Positions 23,653 through 33,600 of a DNA stretch of 64,000 nucleotides are shown here, one piece after another. The translations under genes and the position numbers were made by a program. Positions within the stretch are counted from its first letter, which is position 1. Every line of letters begins with the position of its first letter. The DNA is taken from positions 4,696,249-4,760,248 of the forward strand of contig NZ_CP038799.1 of assembly GCF_012223425.1 (NCBI RefSeq). Direction: 5' to 3'. The notes under the pieces are model-generated. The model searched no databases. It had not been told where the DNA came from and saw only the letters and a program-made list of their open reading frames with translations. Origin of the DNA: Mycolicibacterium frederiksbergense (GTDB lineage: Bacteria; Actinomycetota; Actinomycetes; Mycobacteriales; Mycobacteriaceae).

Positions 23653-26600
23653 TCAGGGGCAGGCCCCGACCTGCTCGGTCACCGAATGGTCATGCGGCGC
23701 CAGCATTTCCACGATCCTGGTGGTCACCGCGGCGGCGGTCGGGTGCTCCCACAGCAGGGTCGGCGGCAACGCCAGCCCGGTTTTGCGCTCCAACTGCTTG
23801 CGCAACGCGACCGTCATGATCGAGTCCACACCTATCTCGGCCAGCGGCGAGCGCGGGTCCACACCGTCGTCGGGCAGGCCCAGCTCGGCGGCCACCGTGG
23901 CGACCACCAGTTCGGCCACCCACACCGCGGTGTCCACCCCGTCGCGCCCGACCGGCAGCGCCAGCCCGTCCAGGCCGGCGTCCTCGTCGTCGCGGGGTGC
24001 GATATCGGCGAGCATCGGCACCGAGGCGGCATCGGCGGTCACCGGGAGCACCACGATATGGGCCTGATCGGCACGCACCGCGAGATCCAGTGCACGCATC
24101 GCGTCGTCGGCCCCGACGGTACCCATGCCCAGCGCGTTCAGCTGTGCGGCGACAAAGCTTGACGCCGAACCCATTCCGAGGCCACGCCAGGCGGTCCAGG
24201 CCACCGCGGTCGTCCGGTCGCCCAGACTGCGGCGGTGCTGGGCGAACGCGTCGAGGAAGGCGTTCGCGCAGGCGTAGGCGCCCTGGCCGGGGAACCCCGC
24301 CAGGTAGCCGCAGGAGGAGAACAGCACCAGCCAGTCCAGCTCGCCGGGCGGGAACACCTCGTGCAGGGTCAGGGTGCCGTCGACCTTGGGCCGCATGGCC
24401 TGGGCGAAATCCTCGACGGTGGTGCCCGCCAGCAGGGCGCCGGCCTCCACGCCGGCGGCATGCACCACGCCGCGCACCGGGGGCAGATCACCCAGGACGG
24501 CCCGCAGCTCGTCGGCGGCGCCGGGTGCGGCGATGTCGACGGCGGCCACCCGCACCGACACGCCGCGTTCCTCCAGCGACAGGATGGTGCGTGCGGGCTC
24601 GGCCCCGGTATCCCAGGACGCGCGGTCGGCAATACCGCTGCGGGACACCAGCACGATGCGGCGTGCCCCCAGATCGGCCAGTCGCGCGGCGACGCGCACA
24701 CCCAGCGTCCCGGTGCCGCCGGTGATCAGGTAGGTGCCGGCCGGCGAGCAGGACAGCGTGGCTCGCCTGGTCGACTCGGCGTGGGTCAGGCGTGCGGTCA
24801 GCGCGATATCGTCGCGGACCACGACGACACCCTGGCCGCCGAGCGTGGCGAGCGCCCCGATGGGCAGTGCGTCGTCGGCCACGTCGAGGATGCCGCCCCA
24901 CACTCCGGGGTGTTCGGCGGCGGCGATGCGGGAAAAGCCCCACAACGGTGAACTGCCGATATCGCTGCCCTCGTAGACGCCGCGGGTCAGCGCCCACAGC
25001 TGAGCCGGGGCCGCCCGGTCCAGCAGCGTGGTCAGCGCCTGATGCAGCAGGCCGACTGTCTCGATCGGCGCATCCGCGGGCCGGGGCAGCACCAGCACCA
25101 CCGCACCGGGGGCCAGCGCGGCGGGGATCTCGTCCGGCGATGTGCACAGCCGGTGGTCCACATCGGCGGCGGCGAGATCGCGCATGCACCAGGCCAGGGT
25201 CGGTGCGTCGCCACCCACCAGGATCACCTGCGACGGCCGTGCTGATTCGGTCCAGCTCGTCGGATGCCACTGGAGTTGCTGCATCATCCGGTTGACATCG
25301 TTGCCGCCGGGATTCTCCAGCTGATCGAAGAACATGCCGTCGATCGCACCGACCGCCGTGCCCGCGGCGTCGGCGATCGTCACATCGGCGATCGTGCCGT
25401 CGGCCGTGCGGCGAATGTGCATCAGCGCCAACGCAACCGGTGCGCCGCGCAGCGTCACCCGGTCGATGCGGGCCGGCATCCGCAGCCGCAGCGGGCTCTC
25501 GAACACGGTCGACGCCGCCGACGTCGCGGCGTCCATCAGCCCGGCCCAGGTGGGCGGCGCGGAACCGTCCGGCTCGGCGCGCACCACCGCCAGCAACTCG
25601 CCGTCACCGCGCAGCAGTTCGGTGATCTCCCAAGGGAATCCCATGGCCGCCACGCCCAGCTCGGCCAGCGTGTCCACGACGTGGCCGGCCGGCAGCGTCT
25701 CGGTGCAACGCGCCCGCGCGCCCGCGATATCGAATGCCGGTAGCGGGGATTCGGCACTCGCCGCGGACACGGCGGTGCAGTGGGTGAGCCAGCCGCCATC
25801 GGAATCGGTGCTCGCGTCGGTGTCGTCGATCCGTGAAGCCAGGGCCAGCGCTCGGTCCTGCAGCACGACCTGCACCGAACGGGCCCGCGCCGGTGCCACC
25901 GGGGTGCGCAGCCGCACATCGGTGATATCGCCACCGGTCGCGGTCAGGAAGGTGTTCAGCAGCACCGCGGCCGGGATGATCTCGGTGCCCTGTACCGGGT
26001 GATCGCCCGGATAGGGCCGGGTGTCCATGTCCAGCTGGGTCTGCCAGACCTTGGCGGGTACCGCGGCGGTCACCTCGAGGCGGCCGCCGAGCAGCGTGTT
26101 GGTCTGCGGGTCGTGCACCGCGCCGCCACCGGGTGGCGCGGCGGGGGTGCGCCAGAACCGGCGGTGCTGCCACTGCGTGCCGGGCAGGCCGTGGGCCCAC
26201 CGGGTGTGGGACGGGCGGAGTGCCACGGGAGCGCCGTGACAATGCAGGGCGGCGATCGCGGTGGTGACCGAGCGCACCTCCGGCATGTTGCGGCGGTGCA
26301 GGGGCACCACCGCGAATTCTTCGATTCCGTTGTGCGACAAGGTGTCGACGATCGAATGCGAGACCACCGGGTGCGCGGCGATCTCCAGGAACAGGCGGTG
26401 GCCGTCCTCCGCAGCGGCGGTGACGGCCTCGGTGAACCGGACCCGTCCGCGCAGATTCGCCACCCAGTAGTCGGGGCCGCGCAGCGCGGTCGACCGCGGA
26501 TCGGCCATGGCCGTGCTGTAGAGCGGGATGCTCGGTGCCTGCGGTGACAGCGCCCCGGTGAGGCGGGCCAGTTCGGCGGTCAAATCGTCCATGGCGGGGC

Positions 26601-28779
26601 TGTGGAACGCGACATCGGTGTTCACCGCGCGGGTCACGATGCCCTGGGCCGACCAGTCGGCGGTGATCGCCCGCACCTCGTCGGCGGTGCCGGAGATGAC
26701 GGTGGACTGCGGTGCCGCACTGATCGCGGCGACCACCTGGGTCTGCCCGGCGAGGCGCTGCTCGGCCTCGGCGAAGGACAGTGCGACCAGCGCCATCGCA
26801 CCCTGGCCCTGCACCGCGCGGAAACCGCGGGCCCGGTAACAGGCGATCCTGGCGCCGTCGGTCAGGTCGAACACCCCGGCGATGACGCACGCGGCGACCT
26901 CGCCCACGGAGTGCCCGATGACCGCGGCGGGCGCCGCCCCGCGGGAGCGCAGCACCGCGGCCAGCCCGACCTGCATCGCAAAGGTCAGTGCCTGCACCTG
27001 ATCGGTGCCACCATGCTCGCCACTGGAGAGCGCCGCACGGGCGGAAAAGCCCAGCTCGGCGTCGAAGATCGGGTCGATCGCGTCGATGACGGCGGCGAAA
27101 TCCGGTTCCTCGCGCAGCAGCTCGGCGCCCATGCCGACCCAGTGCGAGCCGTGTCCCGAGCACACCCAGACCGCACCGTCGGCGGCGCCGGGCACCACCG
27201 AGCCGGTGGCCACCGAGGAGTGGCGTTCGCCGCCCGCCAGTGCGTCCAGGCCGACGACCAGTTCCTTGTGGTCCTCGGCGATGATCGCGGCGCGCACGGG
27301 TTCGTGGGACCGCCGCGACCACAGCGTGCCGGCCACCTCGGTCAGTGCGTGGTGCGCGGAACGCAGCTGGTCGCCCAGCGCCTCGGCGTTGGCAGACAGC
27401 CGGGACGGGGACCGTCCGGAGACCGGAATGACCTGATAGGTGCCGTCTTTCGGGGTCTCGATGAGCACCGGTGCGGGCGCCTCTTCGAGCAGGACGTGCG
27501 CGATGGTCCCGCCGTAGCCGTAGCTGCACACCGCCGCGCGGCGAGGCCGCTCGGTGCGCGGCCAGCTCTCGGTCTCGGTGTTGACCCGCAGGCCGTTGGT
27601 GGACCAGTCCACCGCGGTGGTGGGGGTCTGCACGCCGGCGGTCGGCGGGATCGCCTCGTGGTGCAGCGCCAGCGTGGCCTTGACCAGACCGACCACGCCG
27701 GCGCCGCCCTCCAGGTGCCCGGTGTTGGGTTTGACCGAGCCGACCACGCACGGGCGATCCGCCCGACCCGCCCCGTACACCGCCGACAGTGCGGTCAGTT
27801 CCACCGGGTCGCCGGTCGGGGTCCCGGTGCCGTGCGCCTCCACGAAGTCGATAGTTGCCGGGTCGATACCCGCGGTGCGGCAGGTGAGCCGGAACATCTG
27901 CTCCTGCGCGTCACCGTTGGGCGACATGATGCCGACGGTCCTGCCGTCCTGGGCGACCGCGCCGCCGCGCACGATCGCCAGCACCCGGTCGTTGTCGCGC
28001 TGCGCGTCGGCCAGGCGCTTGAGCACCACCACGGCGGCACCTTCGCCGCGGCCGTAACCGTCGGCGGACTCGTCGAATGATTTGCACCGTCCGTCCGGGG
28101 CGGTCGCCCCGGCCACGTCCAGCACCCGGGTCAGGCCGGGACCGATCAACGCGCTGACACCGCCGGCCAGCGCCAGTGATGTCTCGCCGGCCCGCAACAG
28201 CTGGCAGGCCTGATGCACGGCCACCAGGGAGGCCGCGCAGGCGGCGTCCAGGGCGACACTGGGGCCGCGCAGATCGAGCAGGTGCGAGACCCGGTTGGCG
28301 ATACCGCACAGCGCGGTACCGATCCCGGTCCAGGCCTCGATGCCGGGCAGGTCCTCCATGACGAGCTTGCCGTAGTCGTCGGAGTTGACGCCCATCAGCA
28401 CCGCGGTGTCGCTGCCGGCCAGCGAACGAGGCGGCACACCCGCGTCCTCCAGCGCCTCCCAGCTGACCTCGAGGGCCAGTCGCTGTTGCGGGTCCATGAG
28501 CTCGGCCTCGCGCGGGGAGACGCCGAAGAACTCGGCGTCGAAGCCGGGCAGGTCGGACAGGAAGCTGCCCCAGGGCGTGGTGGCCTTGAGGATTGCGGCG
28601 TTGCGGGGATCCCGGCGCAGATACGGCTCCCACCGTTCGGCCGGGACCTCGCCCACCGCGGTACCGCTGTCGAGCAGGAACCGCCAGAGATCGGCCGGGG
28701 TGTTGACGTCGCCGGCGAGCCGGCACCCGATACCGACGATGGCGATCGGTTCCAGGGTGGGGTCCTGGTTAAGCGTCAC
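23653..28779 (-). CDS. iterative type I polyketide synthase, 6-methylsalicylate-synthase-like
   Basis: A 1708-residue single-module synthase. The ketosynthase spans about residues 8-430 (Cys181 in DAACAASL, histidines in EAHGTGTPTGD and NTGHLEGGAG). The acyltransferase spans about 530-850 (GHSVGE with Ser624, VAFHSP as in malonyl-specific enzymes). A dehydratase/thioester-hydrolase-type domain has His927 in HPVQGTEIIPAAVLLN. The ketoreductase has GGTGTLG near 1346 and Tyr1502, and the carrier domain Ser1653 in GVDSIMTVAL. There is no enoylreductase or thioesterase. Size, order and the GTEIIPAAVLLNTF and DSIMTVAL motifs match 6-methylsalicylic acid synthases. GTG 28779 follows GAGGA. It lies 132 bp downstream of mbtA on the same strand. 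It would make the aryl cap for mycobactin. The product is inferred, not shown. Confidence 0.72.
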   Translation of the reverse strand: MTLNQDPTLEPIAIVGIGCRLAGDVNTPADLWRFLLDSGTAVGEVPAERWEPYLRRDPRNAAILKATTPWGSFLSDLPGFDAEFFGVSPREAELMDPQQRLALEVSWEALEDAGVPPRSLAGSDTAVLMGVNSDDYGKLVMEDLPGIEAWTGIGTALCGIANRVSHLLDLRGPSVALDAACAASLVAVHQACQLLRAGETSLALAGGVSALIGPGLTRVLDVAGATAPDGRCKSFDESADGYGRGEGAAVVVLKRLADAQRDNDRVLAIVRGGAVAQDGRTVGIMSPNGDAQEQMFRLTCRTAGIDPATIDFVEAHGTGTPTGDPVELTALSAVYGAGRADRPCVVGSVKPNTGHLEGGAGVVGLVKATLALHHEAIPPTAGVQTPTTAVDWSTNGLRVNTETESWPRTERPRRAAVCSYGYGGTIAHVLLEEAPAPVLIETPKDGTYQVIPVSGRSPSRLSANAEALGDQLRSAHHALTEVAGTLWSRRSHEPVRAAIIAEDHKELVVGLDALAGGERHSSVATGSVVPGAADGAVWVCSGHGSHWVGMGAELLREEPDFAAVIDAIDPIFDAELGFSARAALSSGEHGGTDQVQALTFAMQVGLAAVLRSRGAAPAAVIGHSVGEVAACVIAGVFDLTDGARIACYRARGFRAVQGQGAMALVALSFAEAEQRLAGQTQVVAAISAAPQSTVISGTADEVRAITADWSAQGIVTRAVNTDVAFHSPAMDDLTAELARLTGALSPQAPSIPLYSTAMADPRSTALRGPDYWVANLRGRVRFTEAVTAAAEDGHRLFLEIAAHPVVSHSIVDTLSHNGIEEFAVVPLHRRNMPEVRSVTTAIAALHCHGAPVALRPSHTRWAHGLPGTQWQHRRFWRTPAAPPGGGAVHDPQTNTLLGGRLEVTAAVPAKVWQTQLDMDTRPYPGDHPVQGTEIIPAAVLLNTFLTATGGDITDVRLRTPVAPARARSVQVVLQDRALALASRIDDTDASTDSDGGWLTHCTAVSAASAESPLPAFDIAGARARCTETLPAGHVVDTLAELGVAAMGFPWEITELLRGDGELLAVVRAEPDGSAPPTWAGLMDAATSAASTVFESPLRLRMPARIDRVTLRGAPVALALMHIRRTADGTIADVTIADAAGTAVGAIDGMFFDQLENPGGNDVNRMMQQLQWHPTSWTESARPSQVILVGGDAPTLAWCMRDLAAADVDHRLCTSPDEIPAALAPGAVVLVLPRPADAPIETVGLLHQALTTLLDRAAPAQLWALTRGVYEGSDIGSSPLWGFSRIAAAEHPGVWGGILDVADDALPIGALATLGGQGVVVVRDDIALTARLTHAESTRRATLSCSPAGTYLITGGTGTLGVRVAARLADLGARRIVLVSRSGIADRASWDTGAEPARTILSLEERGVSVRVAAVDIAAPGAADELRAVLGDLPPVRGVVHAAGVEAGALLAGTTVEDFAQAMRPKVDGTLTLHEVFPPGELDWLVLFSSCGYLAGFPGQGAYACANAFLDAFAQHRRSLGDRTTAVAWTAWRGLGMGSASSFVAAQLNALGMGTVGADDAMRALDLAVRADQAHIVVLPVTADAASVPMLADIAPRDDEDAGLDGLALPVGRDGVDTAVWVAELVVATVAAELGLPDDGVDPRSPLAEIGVDSIMTVALRKQLERKTGLALPPTLLWEHPTAAAVTTRIVEMLAPHDHSVTEQVGACP

Positions 28780-28911
28780 GGCTGCGAATCCTCTTCACAT
28801 CATTGGCGTTGACTGAGATCGTGGCACGCGACGGCGGTCGATGGAGGGCTACCTGATGTGCCCCAGAGCACACTGACCGGCGAGAATTGAAGTAGGTGAA
28901 CGGATTAGCGG

Positions 28912-30576
28912 TCACAAAGACTCCAGCAGCGCGATGATCTGTTTCTTGTCGACCTTGCCGACTGCGGTCTTGGGTAGCGCCGGCAGCGGGGCGAGCATGT
29001 CCGGCTTGGTGTGCGCGGACACGCCGCGGGTGTCCAGGAAGCTGTTCAGCTCGGCCAGTGTCAGCGCCTTCCCGGAGAAAACGACTGCGGCGCAGATCTT
29101 CTCGCCGAGATATTCGTCCGGCATGGCTACCGCGGCGGCGGCGTAGATGCCCGGGTGGGCGAACAGGTGTTCCTCCAGATCGGAGGCCGACACGGTCTCG
29201 CCGCCACGGTGGATGACGTCCTTGATGCGCCCCGTCACCTCGACGTAGCCGGCCCGCGGGCCGTCGGTGAAGATCCGCACCCGGTCCCCGGAGCGGTAGT
29301 AACCGTCCGGGCTGAACGAGCGCGCGTTGGCTTCCTCGGCGCGGTAGTAGCCGTTGATGGTGTTCGGCCCGCGCACCAGCAGTTCGCCCTCCTGGCCGGG
29401 GGCCACGGCATCGCCGTGCTCGTCGACGACGAGCATCTCGTCGAGTGGGGACATCGGCCGGCCCTGGGTGTGCAGCAGCACGTCGACCGGGTCACCGGGA
29501 CGGGTGAAGTTCAGCATGCCCTCGGCCATCCCGAAGATCTGGGACAGGCCACCGGTGAGGTTGTCGAGAATGAACTTCGCCTCGTCCGCCGTCATCCGCG
29601 ATCCGCCCACCTGCACCACCCGCAGCGACGTCGGCAGTACCGGTTCCCAGTCACAGGCCTGTGCCCAGACCTTGGCCAGGGCGTTGACCAGGCCCGTCAC
29701 CGTGACGTGGTGCTTGTCGATGAGCGCGAATGCGTTCTCCGGGCTCGGGTCGTGGGTGAAGACGGTGGGGGCGCCGACGGTCATCGCACCCAGCAACCCG
29801 GGGCAGCCCAGCGGGAAGTTGTGCCCGGCGGGCAGTGCGACGAGGTAGGTGTCGTCGCTGGTCATGAGGTATTCCTGGGCCGAGGCGACCGCGGTGTAGA
29901 CGTAGTCGTCATGGGTGCGCGGGATCAGCTTGGGCAGGCCGGTGGTGCCGCCGGAGACGAGCAGCAGCGCGGGTTCGGCCGGGTCGACGTCCCCCCGGGC
30001 GGGCGCCGTGGTGGGCGCGTCGCCGGCCGGATCGGTCAGCGCGGACCACGGGAGGTAGCCGCCGGGGTCGCCGTCGACGATGACATGGCGCAGCGCGGTA
30101 TGGTCCTTCTGCAGTTGAGCGGCCATCGCGCGGAAATCGAAACCGGCTGCGGTGTCGGTGATGACGAGCCCGACCGCGCCGCTGACACCGGCGAAGTGGC
30201 TCAGTTCGGCCGAACGGTGGCCCGACAGGCACATCACCGGCACCACGCCCGCGCGCAACAGGCCGAAGAAGGCGACGGCGAACTGGGTGGTGTTCGGCAA
30301 CTGGAGCAGCACCCGGTCACCGGGCCGCAATCCCAGGGCGGTGAGCCGAGCAGCCACCAGGTCGGCGGTGGCATCCAGTTCGGCGAATGTGTAACTGCGC
30401 TCGCTGTCGACGATCGCGGTGACGTCGGGCCATGTCGCGGCGCCGTTGCTGAGAATGGAATCCAGCGGCGCACCGGTCCAATAGCCTGCCTGCCGGTACG
30501 CGACGGCGCGTTCGGCCGGGAACGTGACGAAACCGTCGGTCAGGCCGTCGTGTTCCTGCGAAAAAACCGTGCTCAT
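28912..30576 (-). CDS. mbtA: aryl-AMP ligase MbtA (salicylate / methylsalicylate activating)
   Basis: A 554-residue stand-alone adenylating enzyme that activates the aromatic acid and loads it onto the ArCP of MbtB. Motifs are LLLVSGGTTGLPKLIPRTH (about 195-213), FGMAEGMLNFTR, YYRSGDRVRI, and the catalytic Lys in KTAVGKVDKKQI near the C terminus. The aryl-pocket segment reads HNFPLGCPG at residues 252-260; Cys258 is the residue type expected for salicylate-like rather than dihydroxybenzoate substrates. ATG 30576 was chosen; farther upstream codons would cross the iron boxes. It is divergent from mbtB and probably co-transcribed with the polyketide synthase gene. Confidence 0.93.
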   Translation of the reverse strand: MSTVFSQEHDGLTDGFVTFPAERAVAYRQAGYWTGAPLDSILSNGAATWPDVTAIVDSERSYTFAELDATADLVAARLTALGLRPGDRVLLQLPNTTQFAVAFFGLLRAGVVPVMCLSGHRSAELSHFAGVSGAVGLVITDTAAGFDFRAMAAQLQKDHTALRHVIVDGDPGGYLPWSALTDPAGDAPTTAPARGDVDPAEPALLLVSGGTTGLPKLIPRTHDDYVYTAVASAQEYLMTSDDTYLVALPAGHNFPLGCPGLLGAMTVGAPTVFTHDPSPENAFALIDKHHVTVTGLVNALAKVWAQACDWEPVLPTSLRVVQVGGSRMTADEAKFILDNLTGGLSQIFGMAEGMLNFTRPGDPVDVLLHTQGRPMSPLDEMLVVDEHGDAVAPGQEGELLVRGPNTINGYYRAEEANARSFSPDGYYRSGDRVRIFTDGPRAGYVEVTGRIKDVIHRGGETVSASDLEEHLFAHPGIYAAAAVAMPDEYLGEKICAAVVFSGKALTLAELNSFLDTRGVSAHTKPDMLAPLPALPKTAVGKVDKKQIIALLESL

Positions 30577-30621
30577 GCTGGAAAAACCGTCCCTCTGGGT
30601 AGGTGCGTTGCCGATACGAAT

Positions 30622-30640
30622 ATAGGGTAGCCTCACTGCA
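30622..30640. promoter_or_regulatory. IdeR-like iron box 1
   Basis: ATAGGGTAGCCTCACTGCA matches the IdeR consensus (TTAGGTTAGSCTAACCTAA) at about 13 of 19 positions, with the left half and TAGCCT centre strongest. It overlaps AT-rich -10 candidates for mbtA (TATATT, 30619-30624 on the minus strand). Confidence 0.6.
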
Positions 30641-30641
30641 G

Positions 30642-30660
30642 TTAGGGCAGCCTGTACTAA
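30642..30660. promoter_or_regulatory. IdeR-like iron box 2
   Basis: TTAGGGCAGCCTGTACTAA matches the IdeR consensus at 14 of 19 positions. It lies 20 bp (about two helical turns) from box 1 and just upstream of the mbtB ribosome-binding site CGGAGG. IdeR with Fe would repress both divergent arms, as known for mbtA/mbtB in mycobacteria. Confidence 0.7.
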
Positions 30661-30677
30661 ATATTCGGAGGAAACGC

Positions 30678-33600
30678 GTGTCCGTCGCTGCGACGACATC
30701 AGAATCGGTGCGGTCCGAGGTGGCAGAACTTCTCGGGGTAGCCCCGGAATCGCTGGACCCGAATGCTGATCTCATCGCCTCCGGACTCGACTCCATCCGG
30801 ATGATGTCGCTGTCCGGGCGCTGGCGTAAGCAGGGCATCGAGGTCGGTTTCGCCGCGCTCGCGGCCAATCCCACCGTTGCCGCCTGGCAGGACCTGGTCG
30901 CCGAACACGCTCCCGCCGGTGCGGCACCCGTCGCCGAGGTCGCCGCCGGTGATGCCGACGCGCCGTTCTCGCTGGCCCCCATTGCGCACGCGATGTGGGT
31001 GGGCCGGCACGGCGAACAGGAACTCGGGGGAGTCGCTGCACATCTATATGTCGAATTCGACGGCGCCGGCGTGGATCCCGGGCGGTTGCAGCGGGCGGCG
31101 TCCAAACTGGTTGCGCGCCATCCGATGCTGCGCCAGGAGATCCTGCCCGATGGCACCCAGCGGATCAGTGATCGGGAGCTGCCGGTCACCGTCCACGACC
31201 TGCGCGACGCGGTAGATGCCGACGAACAACTGCTGAGGATCCGCGACGACAAGTCACATCAGTTGATGGACAACGAGGTTCTGCAGATCTCGCTGTCCCT
31301 GCTGGCGGATGGACGGACCCGTCTGCACGTGGACATGGACATGCAGGCCGCCGATGCGGTGAGTTATCGCAACTTCATGGCCGATCTGGCCGCGTTCTAC
31401 CGCGGTGCCGAACTTCCCGAACTCGGATACACCTACCGTGAATACCGGGCCCGGCTGACCGCGTCGACGCCGCCGCCCTCGCCCGAAGACCTGCAGTGGT
31501 GGGCCGATCGGATCCCCGATTTACCGGAACCGCCTGCGCTGCCGCTGGTTCCGCGGGATGAACAGCGCAACCCGTTGCGCAGCATCAGGTTGTGGCACAT
31601 CTTCGATGTGCCGACCCGCGATGCACTGTTCGCCGCGGCGCACCGGCGTGGTCTGACCCCGGCGATGGCCGTCGCCGCCGCCTACTCCCATGCGCTGGCC
31701 CGCTGGTCGACCGATTCACGTTTTCTGCTCAACCTGCCCATGTTCGGGCGCGAGCCCTACCACCCCGACGTCGACAAGCTGGTGGGGTGTTTCACCTCGT
31801 CGCTGATGCTCGATATCGACCTGGCCGAGACCGGCTCCGCCGCGGCGAGGGCGCGGGCGGTGCAGGAAACCCTGCACGCCACCGCTCGGCATTCGTCGGT
31901 GTCCGGGCTGACCGTCCTGCGGGATATGAGCAGGCACCGGGGCAGCCAGACGCTGGCGACCATCGTCTACACCAGCGCGCTGGGCCTGGGCGATCTGTTC
32001 GCCGGTGACGTGACCGACCAGTTCGGTGAACCGGTGTGGACCATCTCGCAGGGCCCGCAGGTGCTCATCGACGCCCAGGCCACCCCGCTGGCCAACGGGC
32101 TGATGATCAACTGGGACGTGCGGGTGGAGGCCTTCCCGCCGGGGGTGCCCGAGGCGATGTTCGCCTACGAGGTCGCCGAACTCGCCCGCTTGGCCGCGGA
32201 TGACGCGGCCTGGGACGAGCCGGACCCGCCGGCGCTGGCCGAGGCCTCGCGCGCGGTCCGGGACGCGGTCAATGCGAGCACCGCGCCACCGTCCGGCGAC
32301 ACTCTCGTCGACGGCTTCTTCCGTCACGCCGCCGCGACCCCGGAGGCCACCGCGCTGATCGCGCGTTCGGAAACGCTGCGCTACGGCGAACTCGCCGACC
32401 GGGTGCTCGCCGTCGCCGGCACGCTGCAGGCCGCCGGGATCGGCCCCGGTGACATCGTCGCCGTCACGGGACCCAAAGGCGCCCAACAGGTTCCCGCTCT
32501 GCTCGGCATCCTGACCGCCGGTGCCGCCTACCTGCCGATCGGCGTCGATCAGCCTGCCGACCGCGCCCGCCGCATGCTGGCCACCGGGGGAGTGACATTC
32601 GCACTCGTCTGCGGTGACGACATCCCCGACGTCCTGGCGGACGCCGATGTCCCCGCCCGGCGCATCGTCGATATCGACACGGGGGCAACGACGTTCGATG
32701 CTGTCACCGTCGCACCGACCGATCTGGCCTATGTGCTGTTCACCTCCGGCTCCACGGGTGAACCCAAGGGCGTGGAGCTGACCCACGACGCGGTGATGAA
32801 CACCCTGGAGTTCCTCTACCGGCACTTCGAGGTCGGACCCGAGGACCGTGAGCTGGCGCTGTCGCATCTGGAATCGGACATGTCGGTGCCCGATGTGTTC
32901 GGCATCCTGGGGGCCGGCGGCGCCATCGTCATGGTCGACGAGGACCAGCGTCGTGATCCGGACGCCTGGGCGCGGCTCATCGAGGCGCACAACGTGTCGG
33001 TGGTCAACTTTCTGCCCGGGTGGTTGCAGATGCTCACCGAGGTGCCCGGCTCGCTGGAGTCGCTGCGGGTGGTGCTCACCGGGGGTGACTGGGTGCGGCC
33101 CGACATGGTCAGGGCGCTGCGCGCGCGGGCGCCGCGGATGCGGTTCGCCGGGCTGGGCGGGGCCACCGAGACCGCCATCCACGGCACCATCTTCGAGATC
33201 GGGCCCGCCGACCAGATTCCCGCGAAGCCCTCGGTGCCCTACGGGGTGCCGTTCCCCAACAACGCCTGCCGGGTCGTCAGCCCCAGCGGTGCGGACTGCC
33301 CGGACTGGGTGCCCGGCGAACTGTGGTTCACCGGGCGCGGTATCGCCCGCGGGTACCGTGGTCGCCCGGACCTGACCGCGGAGAAGTTCGTCGAGCACGA
33401 CGGCCGCACCTGGTACCGCACCGGAGACCTGGCCCGCTACTGGCCGGACGGCACCCTGGAGTTCATCGGCCGCACCGATCACCGCGTCAAACTCAGCGGG
33501 TATCGCATCGAACTCGGCGAGGTGGAAGCGGCGCTGAGCCGGGTGCCCGGAGTCGGCGCGGCGGTCGCCGCGGTGGTCCCCGTTGATGGAGGGCGCGACG

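Noticed and set aside
28780..28911. Possible separate iron box between mbtA and the polyketide synthase gene
   Set aside because: No sequence close to the IdeR consensus is visible in this 132-bp gap; read-through from mbtA is the simpler explanation.
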